Source: Streptomyces sp. CNH099 (GTDB lineage Bacteria; Actinomycetota; Actinomycetes; Streptomycetales; Streptomycetaceae). From it: a stretch of DNA of 64,000 nucleotides. Shown piece after piece: positions 44,528-56,159 of the stretch; the first letter of the stretch is position 1, and each line of letters opens with the position of its first letter. The stretch covers positions 62,172-126,171 of the forward strand of contig AZWL01000010.1 of NCBI GenBank assembly GCA_000514715.1, in the 5' to 3' direction. Position numbers and translations under genes: made by a program. Under the pieces are notes generated by a model. It was given only the letters and a program-made list of their open reading frames with translations. It was not told the origin of the DNA and searched no databases.

Positions 44528-45255
44528 TGGTGCTGCGGGTTCGTCAGCACGTCGCGCGGGTGCCCCGACTCCACGACCGCGCCGTCGTCCATGAACACCA
44601 GCGCGTCCCCGACCTCCCGCGCGAACCCCATCTCGTGCGTGACGACGAGCATCGTCATGCCCGACTCCGCGAGGTCGCGCATCACGTCCAGCACCTCGCC
44701 GACCAGCTCCGGGTCGAGCGCCGACGTGGGCTCGTCGAAGAGCATCAGCTTGGGCTCCATCGCCAGCGCCCGCGCGATGGCGACGCGCTGCTGCTGGCCG
44801 CCGGAGAGCTGCGTCGGGTAGCCGCCCGCCTTGTCCGCGAGGCCCACCCGGTCCAGCAGCCGCATCGCGCGCTCCCGGGCCGTGGCCTTGGACTCCCGCT
44901 TGACCTGGACCGGCGCCTCCATGACGTTCTCCAGCGCGGTCATGTGCGGGAAGAGGTTGAAGCGCTGGAACACCATGCCGATGTCCCTGCGCTGGGCGGC
45001 GACCTCCTTGTCCTTCAGCTCGTGGAGCTTGTTGCCGTGCTGCCGGTAGCCGACGAGGTGGCCGTCGACGTAGAGCCGGCCGGCGTTGATCTTCTCCAGG
45101 TGGTTGATGCACCGCAGGAAGGTGGACTTGCCGGAGCCCGAGGGGCCGACGACGCAGAAGACCTCGCGCGGCGCGACCTCCAGGTCGACGCCCTTGAGGA
45201 CGTGGGCGGGCCCGAAGGACTTGTGTACGCCCTCGGCCTTGACCATTGCCGTCAT
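44494..45255 (-). CDS. Polar amino-acid ABC transporter, ATP-binding protein (GlnQ type)
   Basis: A 253-residue ABC ATPase. Walker A GPSGSGKS is at 37-44, signature [15 protein letters not shown], Walker [13 protein letters not shown], and the His switch VTHEM. The ATG at 45255 has GAGGTGAG and starts 9 bp past the permease stop. It energises the permease and binding protein encoded upstream on the same strand. Its last codons are duplicated downstream (44340-44373). Confidence 0.93.
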   Translation of the reverse strand: MTAMVKAEGVHKSFGPAHVLKGVDLEVAPREVFCVVGPSGSGKSTFLRCINHLEKINAGRLYVDGHLVGYRQHGNKLHELKDKEVAAQRRDIGMVFQRFNLFPHMTALENVMEAPVQVKRESKATARERAMRLLDRVGLADKAGGYPTQLSGGQQQRVAIARALAMEPKLMLFDEPTSALDPELVGEVLDVMRDLAESGMTMLVVTHEMGFAREVGDALVFMDDGAVVESGHPRDVLTNPQHQRTKTFLSKVL

Positions 45256-45263
45256 GGCGCCGC

Positions 45264-46232
<969 letters not shown>

Positions 46233-46267
46233 GGGAGGACTCTCTCTGGAACGGCTACGGGCGGTGG

Positions 46268-47191
46268 TTACTCATTGCCTCCGTTGATGGTGGCCTTGTC
46301 GACACCGCCGTTCTCGACGTTCCACTTCTCCAGCACCTTCTGGTACTCGCCGTTCTCGATGATCGCGTCCAGCGCCTCGGCGAGCGCGTCGCGCAGCTCG
46401 GGGTTGTCCTTGGAGACCGCGATGCCGTACGGGGCGGCGTCGATCTGCTCGCCGACGACCTCGAAGTCCTCGCCGCCGCCCGACTCGCGCGCGTTGTACG
46501 CGGCGACCGGGAAGTCGTTCAGGTCGGCGACGGCCCGGCCCTGCTTGACCTGCAGCAGCGCCTCGGTGTCCTTGGTGAAGGGCAGCGTCTCGATGGGCTT
46601 GTCGCACTTCTCGTTCTGCGCCTTGGCGATGTCCGCGCTGACGGTGCCCCGCTGGAAGGCGACGGTCTCGCCGCACAGGTCGTCGAGCGACGTGATGCCC
46701 TCGGGGTTGCCCTTCTGGACGAGGATGGAGACGCCGGCGGAGAAGTAGTCGACGAAGTCGACCTCGGCCTGGCGCTCCTTGTTGTCGGTCATCGACGACA
46801 TGATGATGTCGAAGCGGCCGGAGTCCAGCGACGGGATCAGGTTGTCGAAGACGTTGTTCTGGAACTGGAACTCGACGCCCAGCTCCTCGCCGAGCGCGTT
46901 GGCGATGTCGATGTCCACGCCGGCGGGCTTGCCGCCCTGGTCGAACTCCATCGGGGCGTAGGCGATGTCCGAGCCGACCTTGATCACGCCGGCGTCCTCG
47001 ATGGCCTTCGGCAGCGCGCCGGGCGCCGTGCTCGCCGCGTCCTTGGTCTCGCCGCCGTCGCCGCCGTCGCCCCCGTCGTCGGTCTGGTCGCCGCAGGACG
47101 AGAGCACGAGTGCCCCCGCCGCGGCGAGTGCCCCGATGGCCACCAGTCGTGACTTGGCTGCTCCGGTGCGCCGGGTGCTGCGAGGGGTCAT
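46268..47191 (-). CDS. Polar amino-acid ABC transporter substrate-binding lipoprotein
   Basis: A 307-residue lipoprotein. The signal peptide ends in LSSC with C33 as the lipid attachment site. An Asp/Gly-rich tether follows, then a family 3 solute-binding domain (VGSDIAYAPMEF, FDIIMSSMTDNKERQ, FVDYFSAGVSILVQKG). These features suit glutamate, glutamine or related amino acids. It is first in a three-gene operon; GGAGGACC precedes the ATG. Confidence 0.93.
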   Translation of the reverse strand: MTPRSTRRTGAAKSRLVAIGALAAAGALVLSSCGDQTDDGGDGGDGGETKDAASTAPGALPKAIEDAGVIKVGSDIAYAPMEFDQGGKPAGVDIDIANALGEELGVEFQFQNNVFDNLIPSLDSGRFDIIMSSMTDNKERQAEVDFVDYFSAGVSILVQKGNPEGITSLDDLCGETVAFQRGTVSADIAKAQNEKCDKPIETLPFTKDTEALLQVKQGRAVADLNDFPVAAYNARESGGGEDFEVVGEQIDAAPYGIAVSKDNPELRDALAEALDAIIENGEYQKVLEKWNVENGGVDKATINGGNE

Positions 47192-47683
47192 TGCGGGGTC
47201 CTCCTGCGGGGGTGAACGGGGGTCAGAAGTTCACGGCCCCGGACGCGACAGTTGGTGCGCCTGGGGCGGACGTCGACGGCTGCCGACGACGGCATCCTTG
47301 CATCCGGAAGTGATGCCTCAGGAACGCTGACGGGTCAAAATCCGATAACAGGTTCGGGAATGAGACGTAGGTCACGTTAATACATTACGGGGATACCCGT
47401 CCATACCCGACCTTTTCGCAGTATACAAACTTCCGCATGATTATGCGATTCGGCCTCGCTCACTCTCGCAAAGTGGCTCGCACGGGGTGCTCGGCGTCCT
47501 GTACAACGGACACTTACACCCCAAATCCGGGGCCCAGGGCGCGAGTGCGGCGCGCCCGGTGTCCGGGCCTCACCGTGGCCATGGCGCTCACTCCGCGGCC
47601 AGGCGGCCGGACACGTGCCCGCCCGCCCCTCGACCGAGAGGGGCGGTTCCTCTCTTTGTGACTGCGACTAAGGGGTCAACAAC
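47192..47683. other. 492-bp divergent promoter region between the transporter and malic enzyme
   Basis: No gene was recognised. The centre (47335-47450) is the most AT-rich part of the neighbourhood and carries two inverted repeats, ACGGG-gata-CCCGT at 47387-47400 and CGCAT-gatt-ATGCG at 47434-47447. These are candidate regulatory sites for one or both divergent genes. Confidence 0.5.
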
Positions 47684-48898
47684 GTGGCAGCGGAGATCGT
47701 CAACCCTCCGAGCGGGACGGATACGTCCGACAGCCCAGACGATGATTACTTCGATCCGGCCTTCGCCCTGCACCGGGGCGGAAAGATGGCCGTCCAGGCG
47801 ACCGTGCCGGTGGACGACAGGGACGACCTGTCACTCGCCTACACACCGGGCGTCGCCAAGGTCTGCACCGCAATCGCCGAGCAGCCGGAGCTGGTGCACG
47901 ACTACACCTGGAAGTCCCAGGTCGTCGCCGTCGTCACGGACGGCAGCGCGGTCCTCGGCCTCGGCGACATCGGTCCCGAGGCGTCCCTCCCCGTGATGGA
48001 GGGCAAGGCCATCCTGTTCAAGCAGTTCGGCGGCGTGGACGCGGTCCCCGTCGCACTGGACTGCCGCGGGGTCGACGAGATCGTCGAGACCGTGGTGCGG
48101 CTGGCGCCCTCGTTCGGCGGGGTGAACCTGGAGGACATCTCCGCCCCCCGCTGCTTCGAGATCGAGCGCAGGCTGCAGGAGCGCCTCGACATCCCGGTCT
48201 TCCACGACGACCAGCACGGCACCGCCGTCGTCACGCTCGCCGCCCTGCGCAACGCCGCGAAGCTCAGCGGCCGGCCGCTCGGCGCGCTGCGCGCGGTGAT
48301 CTCCGGGGCCGGCGCGGCCGGCGCGGCGATCGCGAAGATCCTGGTGGAGGCCGGCATCGGCGACGTGGTGGTCGCCGACCGCAAGGGCGTCGTCTCCGCG
48401 GACCGCGAGGACCTGACCGACGCCAAGCGGGAGCTGGCCGGGCTGACGAACCGCGAGGGGCGTACCGGCTCGCTGGAGTCGGCGCTCGCGGGCGCGGACG
48501 TCTTCATCGGCGTCTCCGGCGGTACGGTCCCGGAGCGGGCGGTGGCGACGATGGCGGAGGGCGCGTTCATCTTCGCCATGGCCAACCCGAACCCGGAGAT
48601 CCACCCGGACGTGGCGCACAAGTACGCGGCGGTCGTCGCCACGGGCCGCAGCGACTACCCGAACCAGATCAACAACGTGCTCGCGTTCCCCGGCATCTTC
48701 GCCGGGGCGCTGCAGGTGCGCGCCTCGCAGATCACCGAGGGCATGAAGCTGGCGGCGGCGGCCGCGCTGGCGGACGTGGTCGCGGGCGAGCTGAGCCCGG
48801 AGTGCGTGATCCCGTCGCCGTTCGACGAGCGGGTGGCGCCGGCCCTCACACGCGCGGTCGCCGCGGCGGCGCGCGCGGAGGGCGTGGCGCGGCGGTAG
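47684..48898 (+). CDS. NAD(P)-dependent malic enzyme
   Basis: A 404-residue enzyme that oxidatively decarboxylates malate to pyruvate. The N-terminal malic domain has [11 protein letters not shown], the acidic metal site in CFEIERR and FHDDQHGTA. The C-terminal domain binds cofactor through [13 protein letters not shown] at about 205-217. It lacks the C-terminal phosphotransacetylase domain of the MaeB long form. The GTG at 47684 has AAGGGG upstream. It links the TCA cycle to pyruvate and NAD(P)H supply. Confidence 0.94.
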   Translation: MAAEIVNPPSGTDTSDSPDDDYFDPAFALHRGGKMAVQATVPVDDRDDLSLAYTPGVAKVCTAIAEQPELVHDYTWKSQVVAVVTDGSAVLGLGDIGPEASLPVMEGKAILFKQFGGVDAVPVALDCRGVDEIVETVVRLAPSFGGVNLEDISAPRCFEIERRLQERLDIPVFHDDQHGTAVVTLAALRNAAKLSGRPLGALRAVISGAGAAGAAIAKILVEAGIGDVVVADRKGVVSADREDLTDAKRELAGLTNREGRTGSLESALAGADVFIGVSGGTVPERAVATMAEGAFIFAMANPNPEIHPDVAHKYAAVVATGRSDYPNQINNVLAFPGIFAGALQVRASQITEGMKLAAAAALADVVAGELSPECVIPSPFDERVAPALTRAVAAAARAEGVARR

Positions 48899-48910
48899 CC
48901 GCCCCCCGGC

Positions 48911-48941
48911 GGGGCCGTCCGGCAGTGCGCCGGGCGGCCCC
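48911..48941. terminator. Bidirectional terminator between malic enzyme and aldo/keto reductase
   Basis: A 13-bp stem (48911-48923 and 48929-48941, one G-T type pair) with a 5-base loop lies between convergent genes. Confidence 0.8.
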
Positions 48942-48967
48942 GCTCTGCGCCGTGCCGTGCCGTGCCG

Positions 48968-49999
48968 TCAGGCCGCGGCCCGGCCCTCCGGCGCCCTGCG
49001 CCGCATCCCGGCGTGCAGGACCGCCGGCGGGTCGTACGCCATGTCCAGCCGGCCGACCTCCGTGCCCGGCGGCACGAGGGCGTCGATCTCGTCCAGCACG
49101 TCGTCGCCGAGCGTCGTCCCGGCGCCGGCGAGCAGGTCGTCGAGCTGCTCCATGGTGCGCGGCCCGATGATCGCGGACGTGACGCCGGGGTGGGAGACCA
49201 CGAAGGCCAGAGCCATGTGCGTCAGCGACATGCCCGCCTTCTCGGCGAGCGGCAGCAGCCGCTCCACGACGTCGAGCCGGCGCTCGTCGCCGAGGTACCG
49301 GAACCCGTAGCTGCCGCGGTGGGTGTCCGGTTCCTGGCCCTTGCGGTAGCGGCCGGTGAGCATGCCGCCGGCCAGCGGGCTGTAGACCAGCGTGCCGATC
49401 CCGTAGCGCTCGCAGACGGGCAGCACCTCGCGCTCGATGACGCGGTCGAGGATCGAGTACTGCGGCTGCTCGGTGCGGAACCGCACCAGGCCGCGCCGCT
49501 CGGCGGCCCACTGCGCCTCGACCAGGTCGGAGGCGGGGAAGGCGGAGGTGCCGACGGCCCGTACCTTGCCCGCGCGCACCAGGTCGGTGAGGGCGGAGAG
49601 GGTCTCCTCGACGTCCGTGTCCGGGTCCGGCCGGTGGAGCTGGAACAGGTCGACGTGGTCGGTCCCGAGCCGGCGCAGCGAGTCCTCCAGCGCGCGGACC
49701 AGCCAGCGGCGGGAGCTGCCCTGCCGGTTGGGGTCGTCGCCCATGGGCAGGTGCGCCTTGGTGGCGAGCACCACGTCGTCGCGCCGGCCGCCCTTGAGCG
49801 CCTTGGCGACGATCTCCTCGGACTCGCCGTGGCCGTAGATGTCGGCGGTGTCGACGAAGTTGACGCCCGCGTCCAGGGCCTTGTGGATGATGCGGACGGA
49901 GTCGTCGTGGTCGGGGTTGCCCTGGGCGCCGAACATCATCGCGCCCAGGCAGTAGGGGCTGACCCTGATTCCGGTCCGGCCCAGTGTGCGGTACTGCAT
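48968..49999 (-). CDS. Aldo/keto reductase
   Basis: A 343-residue NADPH-dependent oxidoreductase with a TIM barrel. FVDTADIYGHGESEEIV contains the catalytic Asp and Tyr, with Lys in LATKAHLP and His in FQLHRPDPDT. The ATG at 49999 follows GGAGGAAA. It is divergent from a TetR regulator, and two operator-like palindromes lie between them, so it is probably derepressed by a small-molecule ligand. Confidence 0.92.
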   Translation of the reverse strand: MQYRTLGRTGIRVSPYCLGAMMFGAQGNPDHDDSVRIIHKALDAGVNFVDTADIYGHGESEEIVAKALKGGRRDDVVLATKAHLPMGDDPNRQGSSRRWLVRALEDSLRRLGTDHVDLFQLHRPDPDTDVEETLSALTDLVRAGKVRAVGTSAFPASDLVEAQWAAERRGLVRFRTEQPQYSILDRVIEREVLPVCERYGIGTLVYSPLAGGMLTGRYRKGQEPDTHRGSYGFRYLGDERRLDVVERLLPLAEKAGMSLTHMALAFVVSHPGVTSAIIGPRTMEQLDDLLAGAGTTLGDDVLDEIDALVPPGTEVGRLDMAYDPPAVLHAGMRRRAPEGRAAA

Positions 50000-50050
50000 G
50001 GCTTTCCTCCTGCGTGGACTGCGGGTCGTACGCCCCGGTAGAGTGAAATA

Positions 50051-50092
50051 CGGAACGCCGTTCAGTTTCCAACAATACGGAACACTGTTCCG
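50051..50092. promoter_or_regulatory. Two TetR-type operators between aldo/keto reductase and TetR genes
   Basis: CGGAACactGTTCCG at 50078-50092 is a perfect 6-bp inverted repeat. CGGAACgccGTTCAG at 50051-50065 is the same site with one change. Their starts are 27 bp apart, and both follow ATA. Confidence 0.75.
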
Positions 50093-50112
50093 CTTTTGCA
50101 AGGGGCCCACGT

Positions 50113-50703
50113 ATGACCAACCGCACCACGGAGGAGCCGGCCGCCGGCCGCCGCATGCGGCCGGACGTCCGGCGCAGCCTCGACGCGCTGCTCGGCGCGG
50201 CGGCCGAGGTCTTCGAGGCGGAGGGGGTGGACGTGCCCGTACGGCGCATCACGGCGAAGGCCGGGGTGGGGGCGGGGACGCTCTACCGCCACTTCCCGCA
50301 GCGCTCCGACCTCATCACGGCCGTCTTCCGCAACGAGGTCGACGCGTGCGCCGCGGAGGCCCCGGCCCTCGCCGCGCGGTACGAGCCGCTGGAGGCGCTG
50401 CGGCGCTGGCTGTACCGCTTCACGCGGTTCATCGCCGCGAAGCAGGGCCTGAAGGCCGCGCTGCACTCCGGCGACAGCGCGTACGAGAGCCTGCCGGGGT
50501 ACTTCCGGGAGCGCTTCGTCCCCGCCCTGACGCAGCTGCTGGACGCCGCCGCCGCGGCCGGCGACATCCGCTCCGACGTGCCGCCGTACGACCTGCTGCA
50601 GGCGCTCGGCAGCATCATCGACCCCGACGACCCGGCGTACACCGGGCGCATGGTCGAGCTGATCGTCGACGGCCTCCGCTACCGGGCCGCCCCGGGCGCC
50701 TGA
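50113..50703 (+). CDS. TetR-family transcriptional regulator
   Basis: A 196-residue regulator. The N-terminal helix-turn-helix (about 22-68; RITAKAGVGAGTLYRHFPQRSDL) is followed by a helical ligand-binding domain. The start is 21 bp from the nearest operator, so it should repress itself and the divergent aldo/keto reductase. The ligand is unknown. Confidence 0.93.
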   Translation: MTNRTTEEPAAGRRMRPDVRRSLDALLGAAAEVFEAEGVDVPVRRITAKAGVGAGTLYRHFPQRSDLITAVFRNEVDACAAEAPALAARYEPLEALRRWLYRFTRFIAAKQGLKAALHSGDSAYESLPGYFRERFVPALTQLLDAAAAAGDIRSDVPPYDLLQALGSIIDPDDPAYTGRMVELIVDGLRYRAAPGA

Positions 50704-50735
50704 CGCGGCCGCCGCCAGGCACCCCGCACGGCCGC

Positions 50736-51542
50736 TCAGCGCAGCGCCAGCACCGCCGCGTCGCGCGCCGAGGCCCAGATCGTGCGGGCCTCGGCGAAGC
50801 CCGCGGCGCGCAGGGCGTCCGCGTGCCAGGCGGGCGGCTGGACGTCGCCGTCGGCGTGGCCCTCGTTCGGGTCGTTCGGGTCGCCGAAGATCGCGAAGCG
50901 CTCCGCCGCGGGGCCGCCGAGCACCGGGTCCGCGGCGACGACGCGCCACCAGTCCGCCCAGTCCAGCACCCCTTCGGCCCGCTCGCGGTCCTGGCGCGCC
51001 TTGTTCCAGTTGCGCACCGCCTCGTTGATGCCCGGGGTGGCCGGGTCGGGCATGTGGTCGGCGTTGACGAAGATCCCGCCCTCGCGGACCACGCCGGCCA
51101 CCTGCCCGTACAGCGCGGCGAGCTGGTCGGAGAAGAGCCAGTGCAGCGCCGTGGAGGTGAGCACCGCGTCGTACGCGGCGTGCGGCAGCCGCGCCGTCCA
51201 GTCGGGCTTGGCCAGGTCGGCGGTGACGAACTCCGCCCGCGGGTCGTCCGCGAACGTGCCGCGCGCGATCGTGAGCAGCGCGGGGTCGAGGTCGACACCG
51301 GTGGTGCGCGCGCCGGGCAGCCGGCGCAGCAGCCGGGCGCTGATGCTGCCCGTACCGCAGGCCAGGTCGAGCACCCGGGGCTCGGGCCCCACGAGCGCCT
51401 CGACCGCGTCGAGCATCGCCTGGAAGCGCTCCTCGCGGTCCGGCATGTACCACTCCTGCTGCCGGTCCCAGCTCGCCTGCCAGCCCTGCCAGTCGGCGCC
51501 CACGGGCGTCGCGGCCTCGGTCGCTCCGGCCATTCCGGTCAT
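50736..51542 (-). CDS. Class I SAM-dependent methyltransferase
   Basis: A 268-residue methyltransferase with motif I VLDLACGTGSISARLL at about 58-73, motif II TTGVDLDPALL, and YDAVLTSTALHWL. It resembles trans-aconitate or UbiE/MenG-type methyltransferases. The ATG at 51542 has GGAGG five bases upstream. It is convergent with the TetR gene. The substrate is unknown. Confidence 0.87.
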   Translation of the reverse strand: MTGMAGATEAATPVGADWQGWQASWDRQQEWYMPDREERFQAMLDAVEALVGPEPRVLDLACGTGSISARLLRRLPGARTTGVDLDPALLTIARGTFADDPRAEFVTADLAKPDWTARLPHAAYDAVLTSTALHWLFSDQLAALYGQVAGVVREGGIFVNADHMPDPATPGINEAVRNWNKARQDRERAEGVLDWADWWRVVAADPVLGGPAAERFAIFGDPNDPNEGHADGDVQPPAWHADALRAAGFAEARTIWASARDAAVLALR

Positions 51543-51631
51543 CACTGCCTCCCCTGCGTAATACCCTCAATGCAGGGTCGTCCATTACGGCCCCGCGGCG
51601 TCAGCATAAGTCGAGCCCGTAAGGACTGCAA

Positions 51632-52252
51632 GTGGAACTGGCCTATTACTCAGATATGGCCGTGCGCCTCGTCAACACCGAGGAGCCGGAGCGTGGCACG
51701 GACTCGCTGACCTCGCTGGACGCGGCCAAGGAACTCTTCCGGGACAGCGGCAACCTCACCCGGCGGGCCACCGACGCCGACGTCAGCCGGCTGCGCCAGG
51801 TGCGCGGACGGCTGCGGGCGGTCTTCGAGGCCGCCGCCGAGGGCGACGAGGTGCGCGCGGTGGACATGCTCAACGCCCTGCTCATCGACTTCCCCGTCAG
51901 CCCGCAGGTCAGCGGGCACGACCTGCGGGACGAGGACGGGCGCCCCAAGTGGCACCTGCACATCGCGGAGCAGTCGGCGAACTCGGGGGCGGGCTTCGCC
52001 GCCGCGGCGTGCATGGGCCTGGCCGTGCACCTCACCGACCACGGCGTCGACCGCCTGGGCGTGTGCACCGCGCCGCCGTGCCGCAACGTGTTCCTCGACA
52101 CCTCGACGAACCGCTCCCGCCGCTACTGCTCGGACCGCTGCGCCACCCGCGCGAACGTGGCGGCCTACCGCGCCCGGAAGCGCCAGGCCAGCGGCCGCAC
52201 CGCCGACACGGCCCAGGAGACCGCCGCCGGCACCGACCGCACCGACCGCTGA
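51632..52252 (+). CDS. CGNR zinc-finger (ABATE-domain) protein
   Basis: A 206-residue protein. The N-terminal ABATE-like stress-sensing region (about 5-130; VRLVNTEEP, DVSRLRQVRGRLRAVF) is followed by a zinc finger VCTAPPCRNVFLDTS/RRYCSDRCATRANVAAYRAR at about 145-185. This differs slightly from the CGNR consensus but keeps the four Cys. It is probably a DNA-binding regulator. The GTG at 51632 has AAGGA. Its 3' end overlaps sodX on the other strand by 88 bp. Confidence 0.88.
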   Translation: MELAYYSDMAVRLVNTEEPERGTDSLTSLDAAKELFRDSGNLTRRATDADVSRLRQVRGRLRAVFEAAAEGDEVRAVDMLNALLIDFPVSPQVSGHDLRDEDGRPKWHLHIAEQSANSGAGFAAAACMGLAVHLTDHGVDRLGVCTAPPCRNVFLDTSTNRSRRYCSDRCATRANVAAYRARKRQASGRTADTAQETAAGTDRTDR

Positions 52253-52599
52253 AGGCCCGTGGGGGGCCGCAGCCGCACCAGCGCGCGGGCGACCACCAGT
52301 TCGTCGGGCACGGCGCCGAACTCCCGGCTGTCGTTCTCGACGAACCTGTTGTCGCCGAGCACCCACCAGCCGCCGTCGCGGCGCTCCACCACCCGCTTCA
52401 CGATCAGCAGGTCCTGCTGGAACGGATGGCGCACCACCGCGACGTCACCGCGGCGCACCGCCGACCCGTACTGCACGAGCAGCTGATCCCCCGGACGCAG
52501 CGTCGGCACCATCGACGGACCGTCGACCTCCGCGAGGCCGAGGCGCTGGAGCCCTCGGCGCTCGGCGTCGTGCCTGCGCTCGTTCACCTGGCCCTGCAT
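52165..52599 (-). CDS. sodX: Nickel-type superoxide dismutase maturation protease
   Basis: A 144-residue S26 signal-peptidase-like protease that trims the SodN leader so that the nickel hook is exposed. Catalytic S29 lies in GPSMVPTL and K68 in LIVKRV; LGDNRFVENDSREFG is box E. No membrane anchor is visible, as in other SodX proteins. The C-terminal 30 residues after RLRPP are an extension that runs into the convergent CGNR gene. It is divergent from sodN. Confidence 0.9.
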   Translation of the reverse strand: MQGQVNERRHDAERRGLQRLGLAEVDGPSMVPTLRPGDQLLVQYGSAVRRGDVAVVRHPFQQDLLIVKRVVERRDGGWWVLGDNRFVENDSREFGAVPDELVVARALVRLRPPTGLQRSVRSVPAAVSWAVSAVRPLAWRFRAR

Positions 52600-52748
52600 C
52601 GGGCATGCACCTCCGGCCTGTCGTCCACAAGGCCCAGCCTTCCACTGGACTTTTGACCTAAGCCCTCCGGGGCACTCGCGAATTTTCGTTCCCCACGGAG
52701 TAATGTCCCACCTGGAAGACGATCACGAGGAAGGACGGCTGCTTTCCC

Positions 52749-53153
52749 ATGTTTGCTCGGTTTACTCGCCTGTTCGCCCCCAAGGTGACGGTCAGTGCTC
52801 ACTGCGACCTCCCCTGCGGCGTCTACGACCCGGCCCAGGCTCGCATCGAGGCCGAATCGGTCAAGGCCATCCAGGAGAAGATGCAGAGCAACGACGACCC
52901 GCACTTCCAGGCGCGGGCCACCACCATCAAGGAGCAGCGCGCGGAGCTTGCCAAGCACCACGTTTCGGTGCTGTGGAGCGACTACTTCAAGCCCCCGCAC
53001 TTCGAGAAGTACCCTGAGCTGCACAAGCTCGTCAACGAGACGCTCAAGGCCCTGAGCACCGCCAAGGGGTCCACCGACCCGGCCACGGGCCAGAAGGCGC
53101 TGGACTACATCGCCCAGGTCGACAAGATCTTCTGGGAGACCAAGCAGGGCTGA
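52749..53153 (+). CDS. sodN: Nickel superoxide dismutase
   Basis: A 134-residue precursor. Removal of the first 17 residues exposes H18, C19 and C23 in HCDLPCGVY, the nickel hook; the mature enzyme of 117 residues is the normal length. It disproportionates superoxide in the cytoplasm. The start has GGAAGGA somewhat far upstream. No Nur-type TTGCA repeat was found in the 150 bp before the gene. Confidence 0.97.
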   Translation: MFARFTRLFAPKVTVSAHCDLPCGVYDPAQARIEAESVKAIQEKMQSNDDPHFQARATTIKEQRAELAKHHVSVLWSDYFKPPHFEKYPELHKLVNETLKALSTAKGSTDPATGQKALDYIAQVDKIFWETKQG

Positions 53154-53190
53154 GCCCGGAGAACCCACCGCGGACAGCCCGCGGACACCG

Positions 53191-53225
53191 GTGCGCCCGC
53201 ACCGTCCGTGACGGTGCGGGCGCAC
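53191..53225. terminator. Terminator downstream of sodN
   Basis: A perfect 16-bp inverted repeat (53191-53206 and 53210-53225) with a 3-base loop starts 38 bp after the sodN stop. Confidence 0.88.
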
Positions 53226-53338
53226 GCGGGTCCGGGCCGCCGCCGGGCGGACTCGCGGATTCCCCCGCTTCTCTGGCAGTTCCCTGCTAGGACCCTGCCC
53301 GTTGATAACTTCTTGCTACCGCGGCCGCGACCTCGCTG

Positions 53339-54241
53339 TCACTGCTTCTTCCGCAGACCGGCGAGCGCCGCCTCCGTCTCGGCCTTCAGCATCCGCTCCA
53401 CCTCGTCGTAGGACGGCGGCTCGGCGGAGTCGGTGCCGCCGCCGTAGTAGCTCCAGTCCATCTCGTAGGTGAACCAGCCGTCGCGTACGGCCAGGCTCAT
53501 CGAGCGGCTGCCGCTGTCGCCGCCGCCGTCCTCCGTGACGAGGAACGCCTCCTCGCCCAGTCCGTTGACGGGCTCGGTCCGGTACTCGTAGTCCTCGTTC
53601 GAGCGGTCCTCGAAGCCCTTGTACGTCGCGGCGAACTCGCCGGTGGGGTCGGACGCCTCGTGCCAGACGGCGCTGCTGGAGAGGTACGAGCTGGAGTAGT
53701 CGGACGAGTCGCCCTCCCGGTCCGTCAGGTTCCAGCTGCAGAAGCTCTGGTCAAGGCCCTCCTGCCGCGAGCCCCAGCCGTTGGCGTCCTCGGCGCTCTC
53801 GGCGGTGTCGTAGCGCTCGTCGAACGCCTCCAGCCCGGTGGTCCCGCAGAGGTCCTTCTCGAACCCGTAGCCGAGGACCGCCTCGGGCTCCTCGGCGGAG
53901 TCGAACCCGCCGGTCGCGAAGAGCGCGCCCGCCCACACCGCGGAGGCGACGACCACGCCGCCGACGCCCCACAGCCAGCCCGGCACGGACTTCTTCTCCG
54001 CGGTGCCGAACGGCGGCGCGCCCGGCGGCTGGCCGGCGGGCTGCCCCGGGGGCGCGCCGGGCGGCTGGCCGGGAGGCGCGCCCGGGGGCTGGCCCGTGAC
54101 CGGGATGCCCGCGGGCATCGTCGGCTGGGCGTACGGGTACTGCTGCGGCACCGAGCCCTGGGGCTGCTGCTGAGCGTAGGGGTTGGGGTTGTTCTGCTGG
54201 TACGGGTTCGGCGGCGGCTGCCCGGGCGGCGGTATCGACAT
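53339..54241 (-). CDS. Proline-rich membrane-anchored protein of unknown function
   Basis: A 300-residue protein. Residues 1-80 are rich in Pro, Gln, Gly and Asn, with repeated PPGAPPGQ units. One membrane segment lies at about 88-106 (WLWGVGGVVVASAVWAGAL). The outer domain is acidic, with two Cys (about 129 and 165) that may form a disulphide. A pronounced hydroxylated patch (DSSDYSSSYLSSS) lies within it. The ATG at 54241 starts MSIPPPGQ. It is of a type common in Streptomyces, and no function can be assigned. Confidence 0.8.
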   Translation of the reverse strand: MSIPPPGQPPPNPYQQNNPNPYAQQQPQGSVPQQYPYAQPTMPAGIPVTGQPPGAPPGQPPGAPPGQPAGQPPGAPPFGTAEKKSVPGWLWGVGGVVVASAVWAGALFATGGFDSAEEPEAVLGYGFEKDLCGTTGLEAFDERYDTAESAEDANGWGSRQEGLDQSFCSWNLTDREGDSSDYSSSYLSSSAVWHEASDPTGEFAATYKGFEDRSNEDYEYRTEPVNGLGEEAFLVTEDGGGDSGSRSMSLAVRDGWFTYEMDWSYYGGGTDSAEPPSYDEVERMLKAETEAALAGLRKKQ

Positions 54242-54353
54242 GTGCGCAATGTACCGTCCGGCGGGCCGGGTGCCGAGCCGCTGTCGGGCCGCGTACACGT
54301 GTGCCCGCCGGCCCGTCCGGCCAGGCCGGGACGGCCGCCGTGGCGGGGGCGCG

Positions 54354-55585
<1,232 letters not shown>

Positions 55586-55589
<4 letters not shown>

Positions 55590-55999
55590 TTCTCGGGCGC
55601 CCCTCCCTGGAGGGGGCGGATCACGATGTCGGAGGGCGGGGAGCCCTCCGGCACGGGGCACTCGTAGACGCGCTTGGCGATCTCGGTGACGCGCTCGTCG
55701 CTGGCGCAGTCCAGCACCCAGTAGCCCGCGAGGACCTCCTTGGTCTCGCCGAACGGGCCGTCGGAGACGACGGGTGCGCCTCCCGGGCCGCCGGTGACGA
55801 CGATGGCCTGCTTGGGCGCGGTGAGGCCCTGGCCGTCGACGAGCTCGCCGGACTCGGCCAGGTCGTTGTTGACCGACTCCATGTGCTGGAACATCGCCTG
55901 CAGGTCCTTCTCGGTCCAGGCGGGGTGGCCCGCGGAGCCCTTGCCGTTCATGGCGTCGTAGTCGGCCTGCGAACCGTAGATCATCACCAGGTACTTCAT
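55586..55999 (-). CDS. YciI/DGPF family protein, partner of the ECF42 sigma factor
   Basis: A 137-residue protein of the YCII fold, with SDGPFGETKEVLAGYWVLD at about 79-97 containing the DGPF motif that names the group. It is coupled to the sigma gene by a GTGA overlap. DGPF proteins are known companions of ECF42 factors, often under their control; their biochemical role is unresolved. Confidence 0.9.
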
Positions 56000-56145
56000 G
56001 GTTCCCACTTCCCGTGTTCGCGGCACCCGGTGCGGGCGCCTCTCACAGGAGACGTCGGGGCCGGCCGGCACTTCTCGACATCATCCGCCAAAGATTCTTG
56101 CGGGAATTTTCCGCGCCCGCCCGTTCTCTCCGGCCGGAAGGCGGC

Positions 56146-56159
56146 GTAATCTCGATTAC
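56146..56159 (+). promoter_or_regulatory. Palindrome abutting a probably leaderless start
   Basis: GTAATC-tc-GATTAC ends at the base before the ATG at 56160. It includes TAATCT (56147-56152), a fair -10 whose spacing puts transcription start at the ATG. The -35 (TTCTCT at 56124) is weak. Confidence 0.45.

Noticed and set aside
52600..52748. Nur-type operator for sodN.
   Set aside because: No TTGCA-N5-TTGCA-like repeat was found; TTGACC at 52653 lacks a matching -10 at normal spacing.
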